From: Spartinivicinus marinus
Lineage (GTDB): Bacteria > Pseudomonadota > Gammaproteobacteria > Pseudomonadales > Zooshikellaceae
Length of the DNA: 64,000 bases
Direction: 5' to 3'
Assembly: GCF_026309355.1 (NCBI RefSeq)
Contig: NZ_JAPJZK010000001.1
Span: 6,034,501 to 6,098,500, forward strand
How positions within the stretch are numbered: the first letter of the stretch is position 1; every line of letters begins with the position of its first letter. Positions 17,714-26,596 of this stretch are shown piece by piece. Made by a program: the position numbers and the translations under genes. The notes under the pieces were generated by a model. The model ran no database searches. It was not told the DNA's origin and saw only the letters and a list, made by a program, of their open reading frames with translations.

Positions 17714-18175
17714 TTGATTTTGGATATTAAAGAAGAAGTCGAACAGCTAAGCCAGGTTCCCATGTTTTCTAAAATGGAGCCATCAAAATTACGGCTGTTG
17801 GCTTTTACCAGTGAAGCACTTTGTTATAAAGACCAAGAGCTATTATTTGAGCAAAATGATCCTCCTGACAGTGCCTATGTCATCATGAGCGGCGAAGTTG
17901 AGGTCGTTGCCCATACCTCTGCTGGTGAAGTGGTCGCTGCTACTCGTGGACGCAATGCATTGATTGGTGAAATGGCCGTCATCATGAAGTCTCCTCGCTC
18001 GGCAACCATTCGTGCTAAAGGAGAAGTGCACGTATTGAAAATCAATGCTGATGTTTTCCTCACACTCCTTTCAGAAAACCCCAGTGTTGCTCTTGATGTG
18101 ATGCATCAACTTAGTGCTAAAATTGCCGAAGCCCAACGGCAGTACGAGCAACTGCATGAGCAGTTACAAGTGTAG
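17714..18175 (+). CDS. Single-domain cyclic nucleotide-binding protein
   Basis: The 153-residue protein is one cNMP-binding beta-roll. VIMSGEVEVVAH and GRNALIGEMAVIMKSPRSATIRA give the phosphate-binding cassette (GEMA...PRSATI), with the Arg and Glu that hold cyclic nucleotides. No DNA-binding domain follows; the C-terminus is a short amphipathic helix rich in Gln. It may therefore act as a cAMP-responsive partner protein rather than a transcription factor. The start is TTG at 17714, with AAAAGAGG just upstream. Class III cyclase genes lie 1-3 kb away, consistent with a cAMP signalling cluster. Confidence 0.82.
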   Translation: MILDIKEEVEQLSQVPMFSKMEPSKLRLLAFTSEALCYKDQELLFEQNDPPDSAYVIMSGEVEVVAHTSAGEVVAATRGRNALIGEMAVIMKSPRSATIRAKGEVHVLKINADVFLTLLSENPSVALDVMHQLSAKIAEAQRQYEQLHEQLQV

Positions 18176-18232
18176 CGCTTTCTTCAAATACCCGAATGAG
18201 TGGCATAAGAAACTACACTAAAATAAAAATAG

Positions 18233-18904
18233 ATGCTAAGACGGTATTTAGACCCTATGATGCAACGGCGGTTTTGTCAGTTATGGAATAGAACTGTTGC
18301 TGGTAGTAGCGACCAGGACGCAGGCGAAGTTTTTCATCGCGTTTATTCTTACTACAATTCAGATGAGCGTTATTATCACTCGACAGACCACATTCAGTTT
18401 TGTCTGAAACAATTTGATCTTGTCAGTGAGTTGTTAACAGCACCAGATGCAGTAGAAATGGCTATCTGGTTTCACGATGTAATCTATGAACGAGGGGCCT
18501 GTGACAACGAAATTCAAAGTGCACAATTTTTTAAAGACTATGTCGCTGAAAAATTGAATCCAGAGCTTGCAGACCAAATATACAATCTCATTCTAGACAC
18601 TACTCACAAACACACCCCACCCACCCTGGATGGCCAATATTTAGCCGATATTGATTTATCTAGTATGGCCCTACCCTGGCAGGAGTTTTTACGTGACAGC
18701 ACCAACGTACGCGCTGAGTGTAGTCATTTATGTGATAACGAGTTTTACCCTAAACAGCTCGCATTTTTAGAGTCACTACTACAACGAGAACGGTTTTTCT
18801 TCACCGACTTTTTTCAGCAGCGTTTTGGCGATCAAGCCCAAGACAACCTACAGCGCTTAATCAAGCAACTGAACCAACAAGGTTTTCATAGCTGCAAAAA
18901 ATAA
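18233..18904 (+). CDS. HD-domain metal-dependent phosphohydrolase
   Basis: The 223-residue protein is a predicted HD-superfamily hydrolase of the short bacterial type. An early His in YYHSTDHIQFCL, the HD pair in AIWFHDVIYERGACDNEIQSA, a further His pair in DTTHKHTPP and Asp in LADIDLSSM provide the metal site. Activity on a phosphomonoester or nucleotide is expected, but the substrate is not known. It lies 58 bases after the cyclic-nucleotide-binding gene and may share its transcript. Involvement in cyclic nucleotide turnover is only a suggestion from location. Confidence 0.8.
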   Translation: MLRRYLDPMMQRRFCQLWNRTVAGSSDQDAGEVFHRVYSYYNSDERYYHSTDHIQFCLKQFDLVSELLTAPDAVEMAIWFHDVIYERGACDNEIQSAQFFKDYVAEKLNPELADQIYNLILDTTHKHTPPTLDGQYLADIDLSSMALPWQEFLRDSTNVRAECSHLCDNEFYPKQLAFLESLLQRERFFFTDFFQQRFGDQAQDNLQRLIKQLNQQGFHSCKK

Positions 18905-18983
18905 CAGTCAGTCGAAAATAACAAGGCCAAAGCATAAACATCATTCGCGAAGGGTATTACTCAACGTGAAGGGCTTATAGGGG

Positions 18984-19008
18984 GCTAGCTTACTACTGTG
19001 AAGCTAGC
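18984..19008. terminator. Hairpin after the HD hydrolase gene
   Basis: GCTAGCTT (18984-18991) pairs with AAGCTAGC (19001-19008). Just before it (18938-18958) is a solo right end of the dispersed repeat (CATTCGCGAAGGGTAT). There is no U tract; its role as a terminator is uncertain. Confidence 0.35.
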
Positions 19009-19030
19009 GATAGCAGCACTAACGGAAATA

Positions 19031-19078
19031 AAAAGTGCTAGCTGGGCCGTCGAGCAATGAGTTCCAGCCAGCACTTTT
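19031..19078. terminator. Bidirectional terminator between convergent genes
   Basis: AAAAGTGCTAGCTGG (19031-19045) and CCAGCCAGCACTTTT (19064-19078) form a 15-bp stem with one mismatch, flanked by A and T runs on both sides. It separates the HD hydrolase from the convergent cyclase gene. Confidence 0.8.
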
Positions 19079-19187
19079 ATATAAATTAAAGTTGCTGTCG
19101 TAAATCTTACGGTAGCAGACTTACCCCTATGAGTTTGTGTGCTAATAAACGATTAGGGTGAATTGCGATGACAACAAACCATAAAAG

Positions 19188-20606
19188 TCATTCACGCAGA
19201 GTATAGATTGAGGTGGGTTGGGTGCGACCTCTCACCTGCACCTCCCCCACCAGCCGAAAATCAAACGCGCCTTTCGCTAATGCTCTTGTACGTTCCGACA
19301 ATAGAATTAATGTGTTGTATTGTTTATTTAGTGCTTCTAGTCGCGCAGCTAAATTAACGGCATCGCCATGTACCGTATAGGTCAACCGGTCTTTAGTGCC
19401 AACCAGCCCTCCTACAACCAATCCAGTATTAATGCCAATTCGGGTCGTTAGCTCAATTTGTTCCTTAGCCAGGGCTTGCTGAATCGCCAAGGCAGCTTCA
19501 ATCGCATGTCTGGCATGATCATCATCAGCGGTTGGCAAATTAAAAGTGGCTAAAATTGCATCCCCTTGAAACTGGTTAATTGTACCGCCGAAAGCCTCAA
19601 TGGGCTCCGCTACCACACTAAAGTAATGATTTAATACTTGAATCAGGGTTTCGGGTGATAACTCTTCACTCAAACTGGTAAACCCAGCAATATCAGTAAA
19701 TAGCATGGTGGCTTCCCTTACTTCTCCAAAGCCTGCAGCCACCCGCTGCTCAGACTGGGTTATATTTTTTGCCACAGACGTTGGTACAAACCGCGCTAAA
19801 TCTTCTACAGCTTGTGACTCTACCACTGCCTCAATTAACAAAAAACGAGCCCGGGTAATTGCCAACGCCAAAATTAAGGTGACAAAAACCATAGTGATCA
19901 TTTTATCAAATTCAGCCCCTAATAAGACCGAGTTTGACGTCAAATACGCCACATAATCTCGCGTAATCATAGGCATCCCTGGCTGACTAAATACCACATA
20001 AGCCACCATCATCAGCCAGCCAATTACTGCAACTAACCCAGCCATTATTACAAAACGCGCCTCAAACCGTAGGCTACGAATGGCAATAAAAATAAATACA
20101 TACAACAAAGTCGGTGCTTTTAAGTAAAAGGAAGGGGGTTGTTGGTATTGGATATGAAAGCACCAGATTAAAGCATATAACAGTGCAAAATCCATTATAA
20201 TGGATAGATAGGCATGCCAATTATCCTTGGGCCGATAATAAACCAGCCATAACCGGCTAATAGCAAACCCTAAATAAGCAGATAATGCCCAGGGTACAGG
20301 CTCAGCCTGAACCATGTGCAACAAGCCCTCATAGCTCCAAATGGGACTAACCAAATCGTCAGTATTTTTGCTAAACGTTTTGGGTGACAGTGAATACAGT
20401 AGCCAGAAAAGCACCACAATAACAAACTCAATGCCAGCAATTAATTGCTCACCAATGGTTTGCTGGCGTTGCACAGCCTGCTGAAAGCGATCAGGTAGCT
20501 TGCTAGTTGGCAATGCTAAATGGCTAAAGGAAAGCCATGTGGTTAATTTTTTCCACACCATAAAGTGCAGCCTTAATTTATAATACTTGTCGTGTATGCA
20601 TAACAT
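19188..20606 (-). CDS. Membrane class III adenylate/guanylate cyclase
   Basis: The 472-residue protein has an N-terminal module with about six hydrophobic segments (residues 45-270) and a C-terminal class III cyclase domain. EATMLFTDIAGFTSLSEELS carries the first metal Asp and NQFQGDAILATF the second. TYTVHGDAVNLAARLEA holds the transition-state Asn/Arg pair. It should make cAMP from ATP at the inner membrane in response to a signal sensed by the helices. The start may be residue 16 (ATG at 20561, MVWKKL) rather than 20606. It is transcribed divergently from a second cyclase, with 253 bases between them. Confidence 0.88.
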   Translation of the reverse strand: MLCIHDKYYKLRLHFMVWKKLTTWLSFSHLALPTSKLPDRFQQAVQRQQTIGEQLIAGIEFVIVVLFWLLYSLSPKTFSKNTDDLVSPIWSYEGLLHMVQAEPVPWALSAYLGFAISRLWLVYYRPKDNWHAYLSIIMDFALLYALIWCFHIQYQQPPSFYLKAPTLLYVFIFIAIRSLRFEARFVIMAGLVAVIGWLMMVAYVVFSQPGMPMITRDYVAYLTSNSVLLGAEFDKMITMVFVTLILALAITRARFLLIEAVVESQAVEDLARFVPTSVAKNITQSEQRVAAGFGEVREATMLFTDIAGFTSLSEELSPETLIQVLNHYFSVVAEPIEAFGGTINQFQGDAILATFNLPTADDDHARHAIEAALAIQQALAKEQIELTTRIGINTGLVVGGLVGTKDRLTYTVHGDAVNLAARLEALNKQYNTLILLSERTRALAKGAFDFRLVGEVQVRGRTQPTSIYTLRE

Positions 20607-20696
20607 TGGGTAACAAGCCTGACTTGCCTATAAACTATAGAACAGGACGCCCGCTCCATAAGCGCTGTTAATACAGGATGCCATTTACCTGCCACT

Positions 20697-20722
20697 TTAT
20701 ATCACAAGGTATATATCACAAG
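20697..20722. promoter_or_regulatory. Direct repeat between divergent cyclase genes
   Basis: ATATCACAAG occurs twice with 14-bp spacing (20699-20708 and 20713-20722) in the control region between the two cyclase genes. The spacing is slightly more than one helical turn and could place two regulator subunits on nearly the same face. No known consensus is claimed. Confidence 0.25.
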
Positions 20723-20859
20723 ATAAGCTAATCAATTTACCCCTACCTCATCAACCAGATACTTTAATAATGAACATCCTCTTGGCACTACCTCTGTAAT
20801 ACCCTCACACTCGTCTACACTGTTAGAGATAGAGTGATTTAAGTAATGACAGTACAATA

Positions 20860-22131
20860 GTGAACTCAACAAACCATCAACAGTTTCAAGCCATTCAGTC
20901 CTTATTGGGTAATACTGGAGGGTGGCCACTGGCTTCTTTGTTAGTCTGGCTAATTACTGATGGTCGTAAATTAAATGATCGTTGTAAGCTGCTAAGAGCA
21001 TTGTCTAATCAGTTACTAGCAGCAGGACTACCTATTATCCGTATTCGCTTCACCTTACATACCATTCACCCGGAAATTACGGGCAAAGCGTTTACCTGGT
21101 GGCGAGGCCGTGAACAAATCGATGTGTTTACCCCAGAACATGGTATTGAAGTTACCAATTCATATCGAGGCAGTCCTATTGAAAAAGTCCGCCAAACCAA
21201 TCAAATAGTCCGTTATAAGCTGTCTGAAATTGATATCAGCAATGCCCATATTGTACTGCAAGAACTCGCAGCCACCCAGGTAAGTGATTATATCGTTTTC
21301 CCACTACAATTTACTGATGGTTATATTAATACCTTTACGATTGCCACAGACCATCCTGGTGGTTTTACCGATCAGGATATACAAAAACTGTCACTGCTGC
21401 TGGACTATTTAACCCCCATCCTTGAGGTATATACCACTCGCGATATTATCCGCTCATTACTCAATACTTATGTCGGTCCTAAAACTGGTCAAAAAATATT
21501 AAAAGGCAGCATCAAACGGGGTGATAGTGAAGTGATTGAAGCAGCCCTTTGGTACAGTGATTTACGTAATTTTACTGCCCTGACCGAATCATTAGAAAAT
21601 GAGCATATGTTGGAACTCATTAATGCTTATTTTGAAATTATTACCAACGCAGTGACCCATCGCGGCGGTGAAGTACTCCGATTTATTGGTGATGCGATGC
21701 TGATTTTATTTACCAAAGAAGCCGCCAGCACAATTAACGCTGCTTGTGAAGCAGCACTAGACGCGGCCATTTTAGCCTATGAGCAAATTCAAACCCTCAA
21801 TACCGAACTGGTAAAGAAAGGCCAACCGATTATTGAATTTGGGGTTGGGCTGCATCAAGGTGAAGTGATTTATGGCAATGTTGGTTCATCATCACGACTA
21901 GACTTTACTGTAATGGGGCCTGCCGTTAATCGTACTGCTCGGATTGAAGAGCTAACCAAAATGGTGGGCACCAACCTATTAATGTCTGATGAATTTGCCA
22001 GTCTGATTAATCACCCAGTGCACTTTGTTGGCAAGTATCCTGTAAAAGGTGTTGCTGAGCCACTGGCCGTATATCGGTTAGAGCAAAGTACGACAGATTT
22101 TACTACCAATCATTTAGAAGTTGCTTTATAG
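20860..22131 (+). CDS. Soluble adenylate cyclase with N-terminal sensory region
   Basis: This 423-residue protein lacks membrane segments. Residues 1-185 form a mixed alpha/beta region that resembles the N-domain found in rhizobial-type class III cyclases, possibly GAF-like. Residues about 220-400 are the cyclase domain: ALWYSDLRNFTALTE with the first metal Asp, RFIGDAMLILF with the second, and FTVMGPAVNRTARIEE with the Asn/Arg pair. The start is GTG at 20860, because the nearest upstream ATG frame closes at once. Three genes for glycan enzymes follow within 30 bases or less of one another, so cAMP signalling and glycan modification may be co-expressed. Confidence 0.85.
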   Translation: MNSTNHQQFQAIQSLLGNTGGWPLASLLVWLITDGRKLNDRCKLLRALSNQLLAAGLPIIRIRFTLHTIHPEITGKAFTWWRGREQIDVFTPEHGIEVTNSYRGSPIEKVRQTNQIVRYKLSEIDISNAHIVLQELAATQVSDYIVFPLQFTDGYINTFTIATDHPGGFTDQDIQKLSLLLDYLTPILEVYTTRDIIRSLLNTYVGPKTGQKILKGSIKRGDSEVIEAALWYSDLRNFTALTESLENEHMLELINAYFEIITNAVTHRGGEVLRFIGDAMLILFTKEAASTINAACEAALDAAILAYEQIQTLNTELVKKGQPIIEFGVGLHQGEVIYGNVGSSSRLDFTVMGPAVNRTARIEELTKMVGTNLLMSDEFASLINHPVHFVGKYPVKGVAEPLAVYRLEQSTTDFTTNHLEVAL

Positions 22132-22160
22132 TCTGGCGTTTCCACTATCAATTACTACCC

Positions 22161-23384
22161 ATGCCCCAATCACCCCCTCACCATGCCAAAGTTTTAATTT
22201 ACAGTCATGACACCTACGGTTTAGGCCACTTACGCCGCTGTCGTACTATTGCCCATAGCTTGGTAAGACAATATAAAGGGATTTCTGTCCTGATACTAAG
22301 TGGCTCTGCACTGATTGGTCGGTTTGAATTCAAAGCCCGCGTCGATTTTGTCAGAATCCCTGGAGTGATTAAACTGTATAACGGCGACTATACGTCGATG
22401 GGGCTACATATTGATCTAGAAGAAACCCTTTCGATTCGTGAGTCTATTATTTTTAATACTGCGAATAGTTTTCAACCCGATGTATTGATTGTCGATAAAG
22501 AACCGTTAGGCTTAAAAGGCGAGGTAAAGCGTACGCTACAACACCTACACCAACAAGGTGTACATACAGTGCTTGGCTTAAGAGACGTACTAGATACACC
22601 CGAGTTGCTAAAAAAAGAATGGCAACATAAAGGCATTACCCGAGAGGTGCTACAGCAGTACGATGATATTTGGATATATGGTCCACAACTGATGGGTAAT
22701 CCCCTAAAAGGATTACCCTTTGCTGATGTAATTGAACAACGCGGGCTGTATACAGGATTCTTACATCGACACTTACCTCAAGCCAAAACAGAGCCGTTAA
22801 ATGATTTACCCGAGCAGTATCTATTGGTTACACCTGGCGGTGGTGGCGATGGTGTCGAAATGGTGGATTGGGTAATCAGTGCTTATGAACAGGCAGAAGC
22901 CGAACTGCCCTGGCCTGCCGTGATTATCGCCGGCCCCTTTATGAATAGTAAAGACCGGCAAGCCTTTGAAAATCGAGTCAAAAAATTATCTCGGGTCACT
23001 CTACTGACCTTTATCAGTCAACTTGAACATGTTATGGCCAATGCCCAAGCAGTAGTCGCCATGGGGGGCTACAATACTTTTTGTGAAATACTCTCCTTTA
23101 ATCAGCGCGCCCTGTTTATTCCCAGAAAAGAGCCCCGTCTGGAACAATTTATTCGCGTTAAAAAAGCTACAGAATTAGGCTGGGCCACCATGCTAGATCC
23201 TGATCAACTAACAGGGTCAGATGCTCCCCTTAAAATGGTCAACGCACTGAAAGCATTACCCAATCAAGCTCGCCCCTATACTATGCAGGCAGACACTTAC
23301 TTAAGTGGCGTCGCAACGATTGGACAGCGATTTAATAAAATTATGGTCAAGCGCGGTATTAATTTGGAGCCTAATCTTGCATGA
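22161..23384 (+). CDS. Predicted glycosyltransferase (GT-B, COG4671-like), first of a pair
   Basis: The 407-residue protein has a GT-B layout. The N-terminal donor-binding loop reads YSHDTYGLGHLRRCRTIAHSL. The C-terminal half holds LLVTPGGGGDGVEMVDW, SQLEHVMANAQAVVAMGGYNTFCEILS and PRKEPRLEQFIR, resembling the MurG/family 28 nucleotide-sugar site. Substrate unknown. It starts 30 bases after the cyclase, and its last codon overlaps the next glycosyltransferase by 4 bases (ATGA), so the pair is translationally coupled. The two are related to each other and probably act in sequence on one glycan. Confidence 0.8.
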   Translation: MPQSPPHHAKVLIYSHDTYGLGHLRRCRTIAHSLVRQYKGISVLILSGSALIGRFEFKARVDFVRIPGVIKLYNGDYTSMGLHIDLEETLSIRESIIFNTANSFQPDVLIVDKEPLGLKGEVKRTLQHLHQQGVHTVLGLRDVLDTPELLKKEWQHKGITREVLQQYDDIWIYGPQLMGNPLKGLPFADVIEQRGLYTGFLHRHLPQAKTEPLNDLPEQYLLVTPGGGGDGVEMVDWVISAYEQAEAELPWPAVIIAGPFMNSKDRQAFENRVKKLSRVTLLTFISQLEHVMANAQAVVAMGGYNTFCEILSFNQRALFIPRKEPRLEQFIRVKKATELGWATMLDPDQLTGSDAPLKMVNALKALPNQARPYTMQADTYLSGVATIGQRFNKIMVKRGINLEPNLA

Positions 23385-24589
23385 GCCAAGCTCAGTCATT
23401 AACCAGGCCACGTCGCTTACTTTTTTATGTCCAACACCTGTTAGGCATTGGCCATCTGCAACGGGCTGCTCACATTTGTCAGGCCGCCATTAAAGCAGGC
23501 TGGGATGTATTTGTTGTCGCAGGTGGAAAACCCATCGCAGAAATTAATTTTGGTGCTGTCCACTACCTACAACTACCGGTTTTAACTTCTGCTGATGCCA
23601 ATTTTAGCCAGCTGGTCCAAGTAGATGGCCGTGCTATTGATGACTCCATTAAACAGCAGCGAACAACACAACTATTGCATTACTTTCAGCAAATTCAACC
23701 TGATGTTGTATTACTGGAAATGTACCCCTTTGGTCGTCGTCAGTTTCGCTTTGAATTGATACCTTTGCTAGATGCTTGCCGCCAGGCTAAGCCAACACCA
23801 TTAGTGGTAACATCCATTCGTGATGTGTTAGTTGAAAAACATGACATGAATCGACATCAATGGGTTGTACAACAGTTGCAAGATTATGTTGATCATGTCC
23901 TGGTGCATGGAGACCCGCAGCTGATCACCCTAGATCAAACCTTTCCACTCACCAGCCAAATTGTGAATAAAATTGCTTATACTGGCTATATTGCACCGGT
24001 AACTGAAATGCAAGGGGAAGCTGTTGATCCATCACCATCAGCTACAACACCACAACAAGATATCTTAGTCTCTGCTGGTGGAGGAGCTGTTGGCTTTGAA
24101 TTACTTCAGCTAGCTCAAGCGGCCTGTCATCAGTTAAACCAGCAACCTGAGCACAGCCAGTGGCGCTGGCGAATGATTACAGGCCCTAATATACCGCAGC
24201 AACAATATGATCAGCTAAAGAAGAACTGCCCCGCTAATATGGATATTGAGTCCATGAGAGCGGATTTTTTTCAGTGTTTACGCCATTCTCAATTATCCAT
24301 TTCTCAAGCAGGATATAATACTCTGTTGGATACACTGCAAGCAGGCTGCCAGACTATTTGGGTTCCTTTTGCTAATGAAACGGAAACAGAGCAGCGGTTC
24401 CGAGCCCAACGATTTAGCCAAATCACGAGTTTTCCCTGTTTAGACCAGGCGACACTTTCTGTACAACAGTTAGCAGACACCATTTGTCGCCTGTTATCAC
24501 AGCCGATAAAACCTCACTACTCAATACAAATGGATGGTGCAGCACAAACCATTCAGCAACTTGAGTGCTTTTTAGCGGACGATTGTTAA
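23381..24589 (+). CDS. Predicted glycosyltransferase (GT-B, COG4671-like), second of a pair
   Basis: The 402-residue protein is a paralogue of the preceding gene with the same plan: LLGIGHLQRAAHICQAAIKA at the N-terminus, DILVSAGGGAVGFELLQLA in the middle, and the SISQAGYNTLLDTLQAG and VPFANETETEQRFRAQRF segments of the sugar-nucleotide site. It overlaps the upstream gene by 4 bases and is followed after 40 bases by a deacetylase. The trio looks like a small surface-glycan modification operon. Donor and acceptor cannot be inferred. Confidence 0.8.
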   Translation: MSQAQSLTRPRRLLFYVQHLLGIGHLQRAAHICQAAIKAGWDVFVVAGGKPIAEINFGAVHYLQLPVLTSADANFSQLVQVDGRAIDDSIKQQRTTQLLHYFQQIQPDVVLLEMYPFGRRQFRFELIPLLDACRQAKPTPLVVTSIRDVLVEKHDMNRHQWVVQQLQDYVDHVLVHGDPQLITLDQTFPLTSQIVNKIAYTGYIAPVTEMQGEAVDPSPSATTPQQDILVSAGGGAVGFELLQLAQAACHQLNQQPEHSQWRWRMITGPNIPQQQYDQLKKNCPANMDIESMRADFFQCLRHSQLSISQAGYNTLLDTLQAGCQTIWVPFANETETEQRFRAQRFSQITSFPCLDQATLSVQQLADTICRLLSQPIKPHYSIQMDGAAQTIQQLECFLADDC

Positions 24590-24629
24590 CAGATGCTTGT
24601 TAATAGATACTCTTTAAAAGAATAATTTC

Positions 24630-25397
24630 ATGAGCTGGCAACACTTAGCAACAGAAATTGAAACCTGGGCAGCCGAGCAAAAAACCATTGCCCTCTGGTG
24701 GCGAGATGATGATGCCCATACCAGCAGCGCTGCGCTGACTCAGTTGATTAATTTAACTCATAATTATCAAATCCCTCTTTGCCTAGCGGTGATTCCTAAT
24801 CAACTGGAAATATCATTAATTGAGCTAGTAGAACAACATCCTTTAGTCTGGATAAGCCAGCATGGATATAGCCATCAAAATCACGCACCTGCCAGCCAGC
24901 GTAAATGTGAATTAGGCGCAGACCGACTCTTTGAAGTCATTGCCAGTGAATTATTAACTGGTCAAAATATCCTGAAGCAAGCATTTGCTAAACAATTTTT
25001 TCCGGTGTTAGTACCTCCCTGGAATCGACTTGCCCACTCATTAGTGAATGAATTAGCCAACATGCATTACATGGGCTTATCTACCCTAGGCCCACGCCAA
25101 TCAAGAAAAGACCTAGTGATACAAAATGTTCATGTGGATATTATTAATTGGAAACAGCGCCAATTTGCTGGAGAAAAACATTGCTTGATGCAATTAATTC
25201 AACACTTACAAGCACGACGCTTAAACCAGATTGATAGCCAAGAAGCCACTGGGCTGATGACGCATCATTTAGATCACGATGCAGATTGCTGGCAATTTTG
25301 CCAACAATTATGTGAGTTTTTAAAGCCTTATTCTCATGTTCAATGGCAACAGCCCAACCGATTATTCAGTAAAGCATCCGTTATTTCACTGGTTTAA
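24630..25397 (+). CDS. Polysaccharide deacetylase-like protein
   Basis: The 255-residue protein has the NodB-like pattern of the WWRDDDA subgroup: TIALWWRDDDAHTSSAALTQL carries the metal Asp pair, ISQHGYSHQNHAP holds the metal histidines, and VLVPPWNRLAHSLV follows. No signal peptide is present, so activity may be cytoplasmic on a precursor made by the two upstream glycosyltransferases. The last 150 bases and the stop lie in a segment duplicated at 34505-34784, where a decayed copy of this gene's 3' end sits. This copy is intact. Confidence 0.8.
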   Translation: MSWQHLATEIETWAAEQKTIALWWRDDDAHTSSAALTQLINLTHNYQIPLCLAVIPNQLEISLIELVEQHPLVWISQHGYSHQNHAPASQRKCELGADRLFEVIASELLTGQNILKQAFAKQFFPVLVPPWNRLAHSLVNELANMHYMGLSTLGPRQSRKDLVIQNVHVDIINWKQRQFAGEKHCLMQLIQHLQARRLNQIDSQEATGLMTHHLDHDADCWQFCQQLCEFLKPYSHVQWQQPNRLFSKASVISLV

Positions 25398-25525
25398 TCG
25401 CTTAATGGCACATTAAAACGATTTTAGTGAGCGAAAAAATAATCCTAAACCTCCAATCGCTAATACCAAGATAGTAATCAAATCAAAAGCAGACATCGCC
25501 TTAAGACTAAAATGAATAGATGTAA
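25048..25525. repeat. Left copy of the junction repeat flanking a 9-kb insert
   Basis: This segment (the 3' part of the deacetylase gene plus the 3' part of the 133-aa gene) recurs at 34481-34784. Bases 25250-25525 match 34505-34784 with about four substitutions and one 4-base insertion. Bases 25048-25077 match 34481-34510 with two substitutions. The 178 bases between are missing from the right copy. Homology stops at 25525, where the cargo begins. Confidence 0.9.
25413..25525 (-). pseudogene. Truncated 3' fragment of the 133-aa membrane protein gene
   Basis: About 37 codons identical or nearly so to the C-terminus of the intact gene at 34672-35073 (…AFDLITILVLAIGGLGLFFR…) run from 25525 to the stop at 25413-25415. 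The 5' part is absent. It marks the left edge of the insert and converges with the intact deacetylase. Between it and 25617 no other gene is seen. Confidence 0.85.
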
Positions 25526-25616
25526 ATAGAGCGCAATTACTTTACTTTAACAATCCGCATTAAACGTAAACGTTTTACAAGAAAGCTATTTGTTTTTCAA
25601 AGACCAATAAGATGCA

Positions 25617-26237
25617 CTACCTATCACCCATCATATTACTTAGCAACTGCTTCACCATACGCGCCACCAACTGATAAAATGGTGTTAGTGCTAACTGCTT
25701 AAGCTGATCACAATAGGACGGTATCCACGATAATATATGCTGTTGTTTAAAATCCTCAGCTATTTTCAATAACTGATCGTATTGCTGGTCATTACTGGTA
25801 AGCATGCCAGATAACATAGCCATAAAACGGAGTTCAGTACCGATATGATCGGGTGGACAGCCAGGATACTGCAAGCTGCCAAAGCCAGCCGCAACATAGG
25901 CAGAGGAAACAGCTGCAATAACTTCTTCACTTCGGTAATGCGAACGATAGAGCGATTCATAGGGTGGAGGCGGACCATAACCTGCCTTTATACCTGCAAA
26001 CAACCGGGTGTAGTCTATTAGTAATTCCTCGTTACACTCACACAAGCCTGACAATTCACCCATTAATGGCATTAATGCTGTGATGTCAACTGCCTTAATT
26101 TGTTGTTGCAAGTGAATAAGAAAGGTGGGTGTAGGTTGAGTTAAAAAAAAGTCGCTGCAAAACCAGTACAGCTTACTCCAGGCCTTATTAACATTAACTT
26201 GATCTACGCTTATGGGTTGGTGCTGCCATGATACCAT
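25617..26237 (-). CDS. TorD/DmsD-family molybdoenzyme chaperone
   Basis: This protein of about 206 residues has the all-helical TorD signature: LLIDYTRLFAGIKAGYGPPPPYESLYR, followed by the conserved PDHIGTELRFMAMLSG. Such chaperones bind the Tat signal and guide cofactor insertion into DMSO-reductase-family enzymes. It is the last gene of the operon whose catalytic subunit has a Tat signal. I place the start at ATG 26237. A longer frame from 26276 is possible but would overlap the cytochrome gene by 67 bases. A GGGGGG tract lies about 14 bases before 26237. Confidence 0.88.
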   Translation of the reverse strand: MVSWQHQPISVDQVNVNKAWSKLYWFCSDFFLTQPTPTFLIHLQQQIKAVDITALMPLMGELSGLCECNEELLIDYTRLFAGIKAGYGPPPPYESLYRSHYRSEEVIAAVSSAYVAAGFGSLQYPGCPPDHIGTELRFMAMLSGMLTSNDQQYDQLLKIAEDFKQQHILSWIPSYCDQLKQLALTPFYQLVARMVKQLLSNMMGDR

Positions 26238-26596
26238 TGCGTTGCAATGCCCCCCTGCTGATGACAACCTAAACAAACACTGCGCTCATACTGACCTTTG
26301 GCTAAATATGGGTAGGGTTTAGATTTTCCCATAATCAAGTAATCGTTTTTATAGCTATGACCATAGTGACAGCTGCTACAATCCATCAACATTTTATCCG
26401 CATGAATAATATGAAATCGCCCGTTTTTTGTGTTTAGTGAATATTCTGCCCCTACATTTATTTCACCGCTACGAATTTTTTCCGCAATCAAAGCTAGAGG
26501 AATATTATTTGACTCTGTTTTATTATCATCCGCTATGAGTGAAGAAGAACCCAAGCCTACTATCAATAAAAATAAGCACCATAGTTTTATCATCAA
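26210..26596 (-). CDS. Exported dihaem c-type cytochrome
   Basis: The 128-residue protein has a signal peptide (WCLFLLIVGLGSSSLIA) and two haem-attachment motifs, CSSCH in LMDCSSCHYGH and CLGCH in RSVCLGCHQQ, spaced about 40 residues apart. It should sit in the periplasm and carry electrons between the membrane-anchored NapC-type cytochrome and the molybdoenzyme, or accept them from it. The gene overlaps the Fe-S subunit gene by 4 bases (ATGA) and the chaperone gene at its 3' end. It resembles no subunit I can name precisely. Confidence 0.85.
   Translation of the reverse strand: MMIKLWCLFLLIVGLGSSSLIADDNKTESNNIPLALIAEKIRSGEINVGAEYSLNTKNGRFHIIHADKMLMDCSSCHYGHSYKNDYLIMGKSKPYPYLAKGQYERSVCLGCHQQGGIATQWYHGSTNP

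Noticed and set aside
20732-20929. A 65-codon minus-strand frame between the cyclase genes
   Set aside because: It overlaps the start of the soluble cyclase antisense, and no ribosome site or domain is visible.
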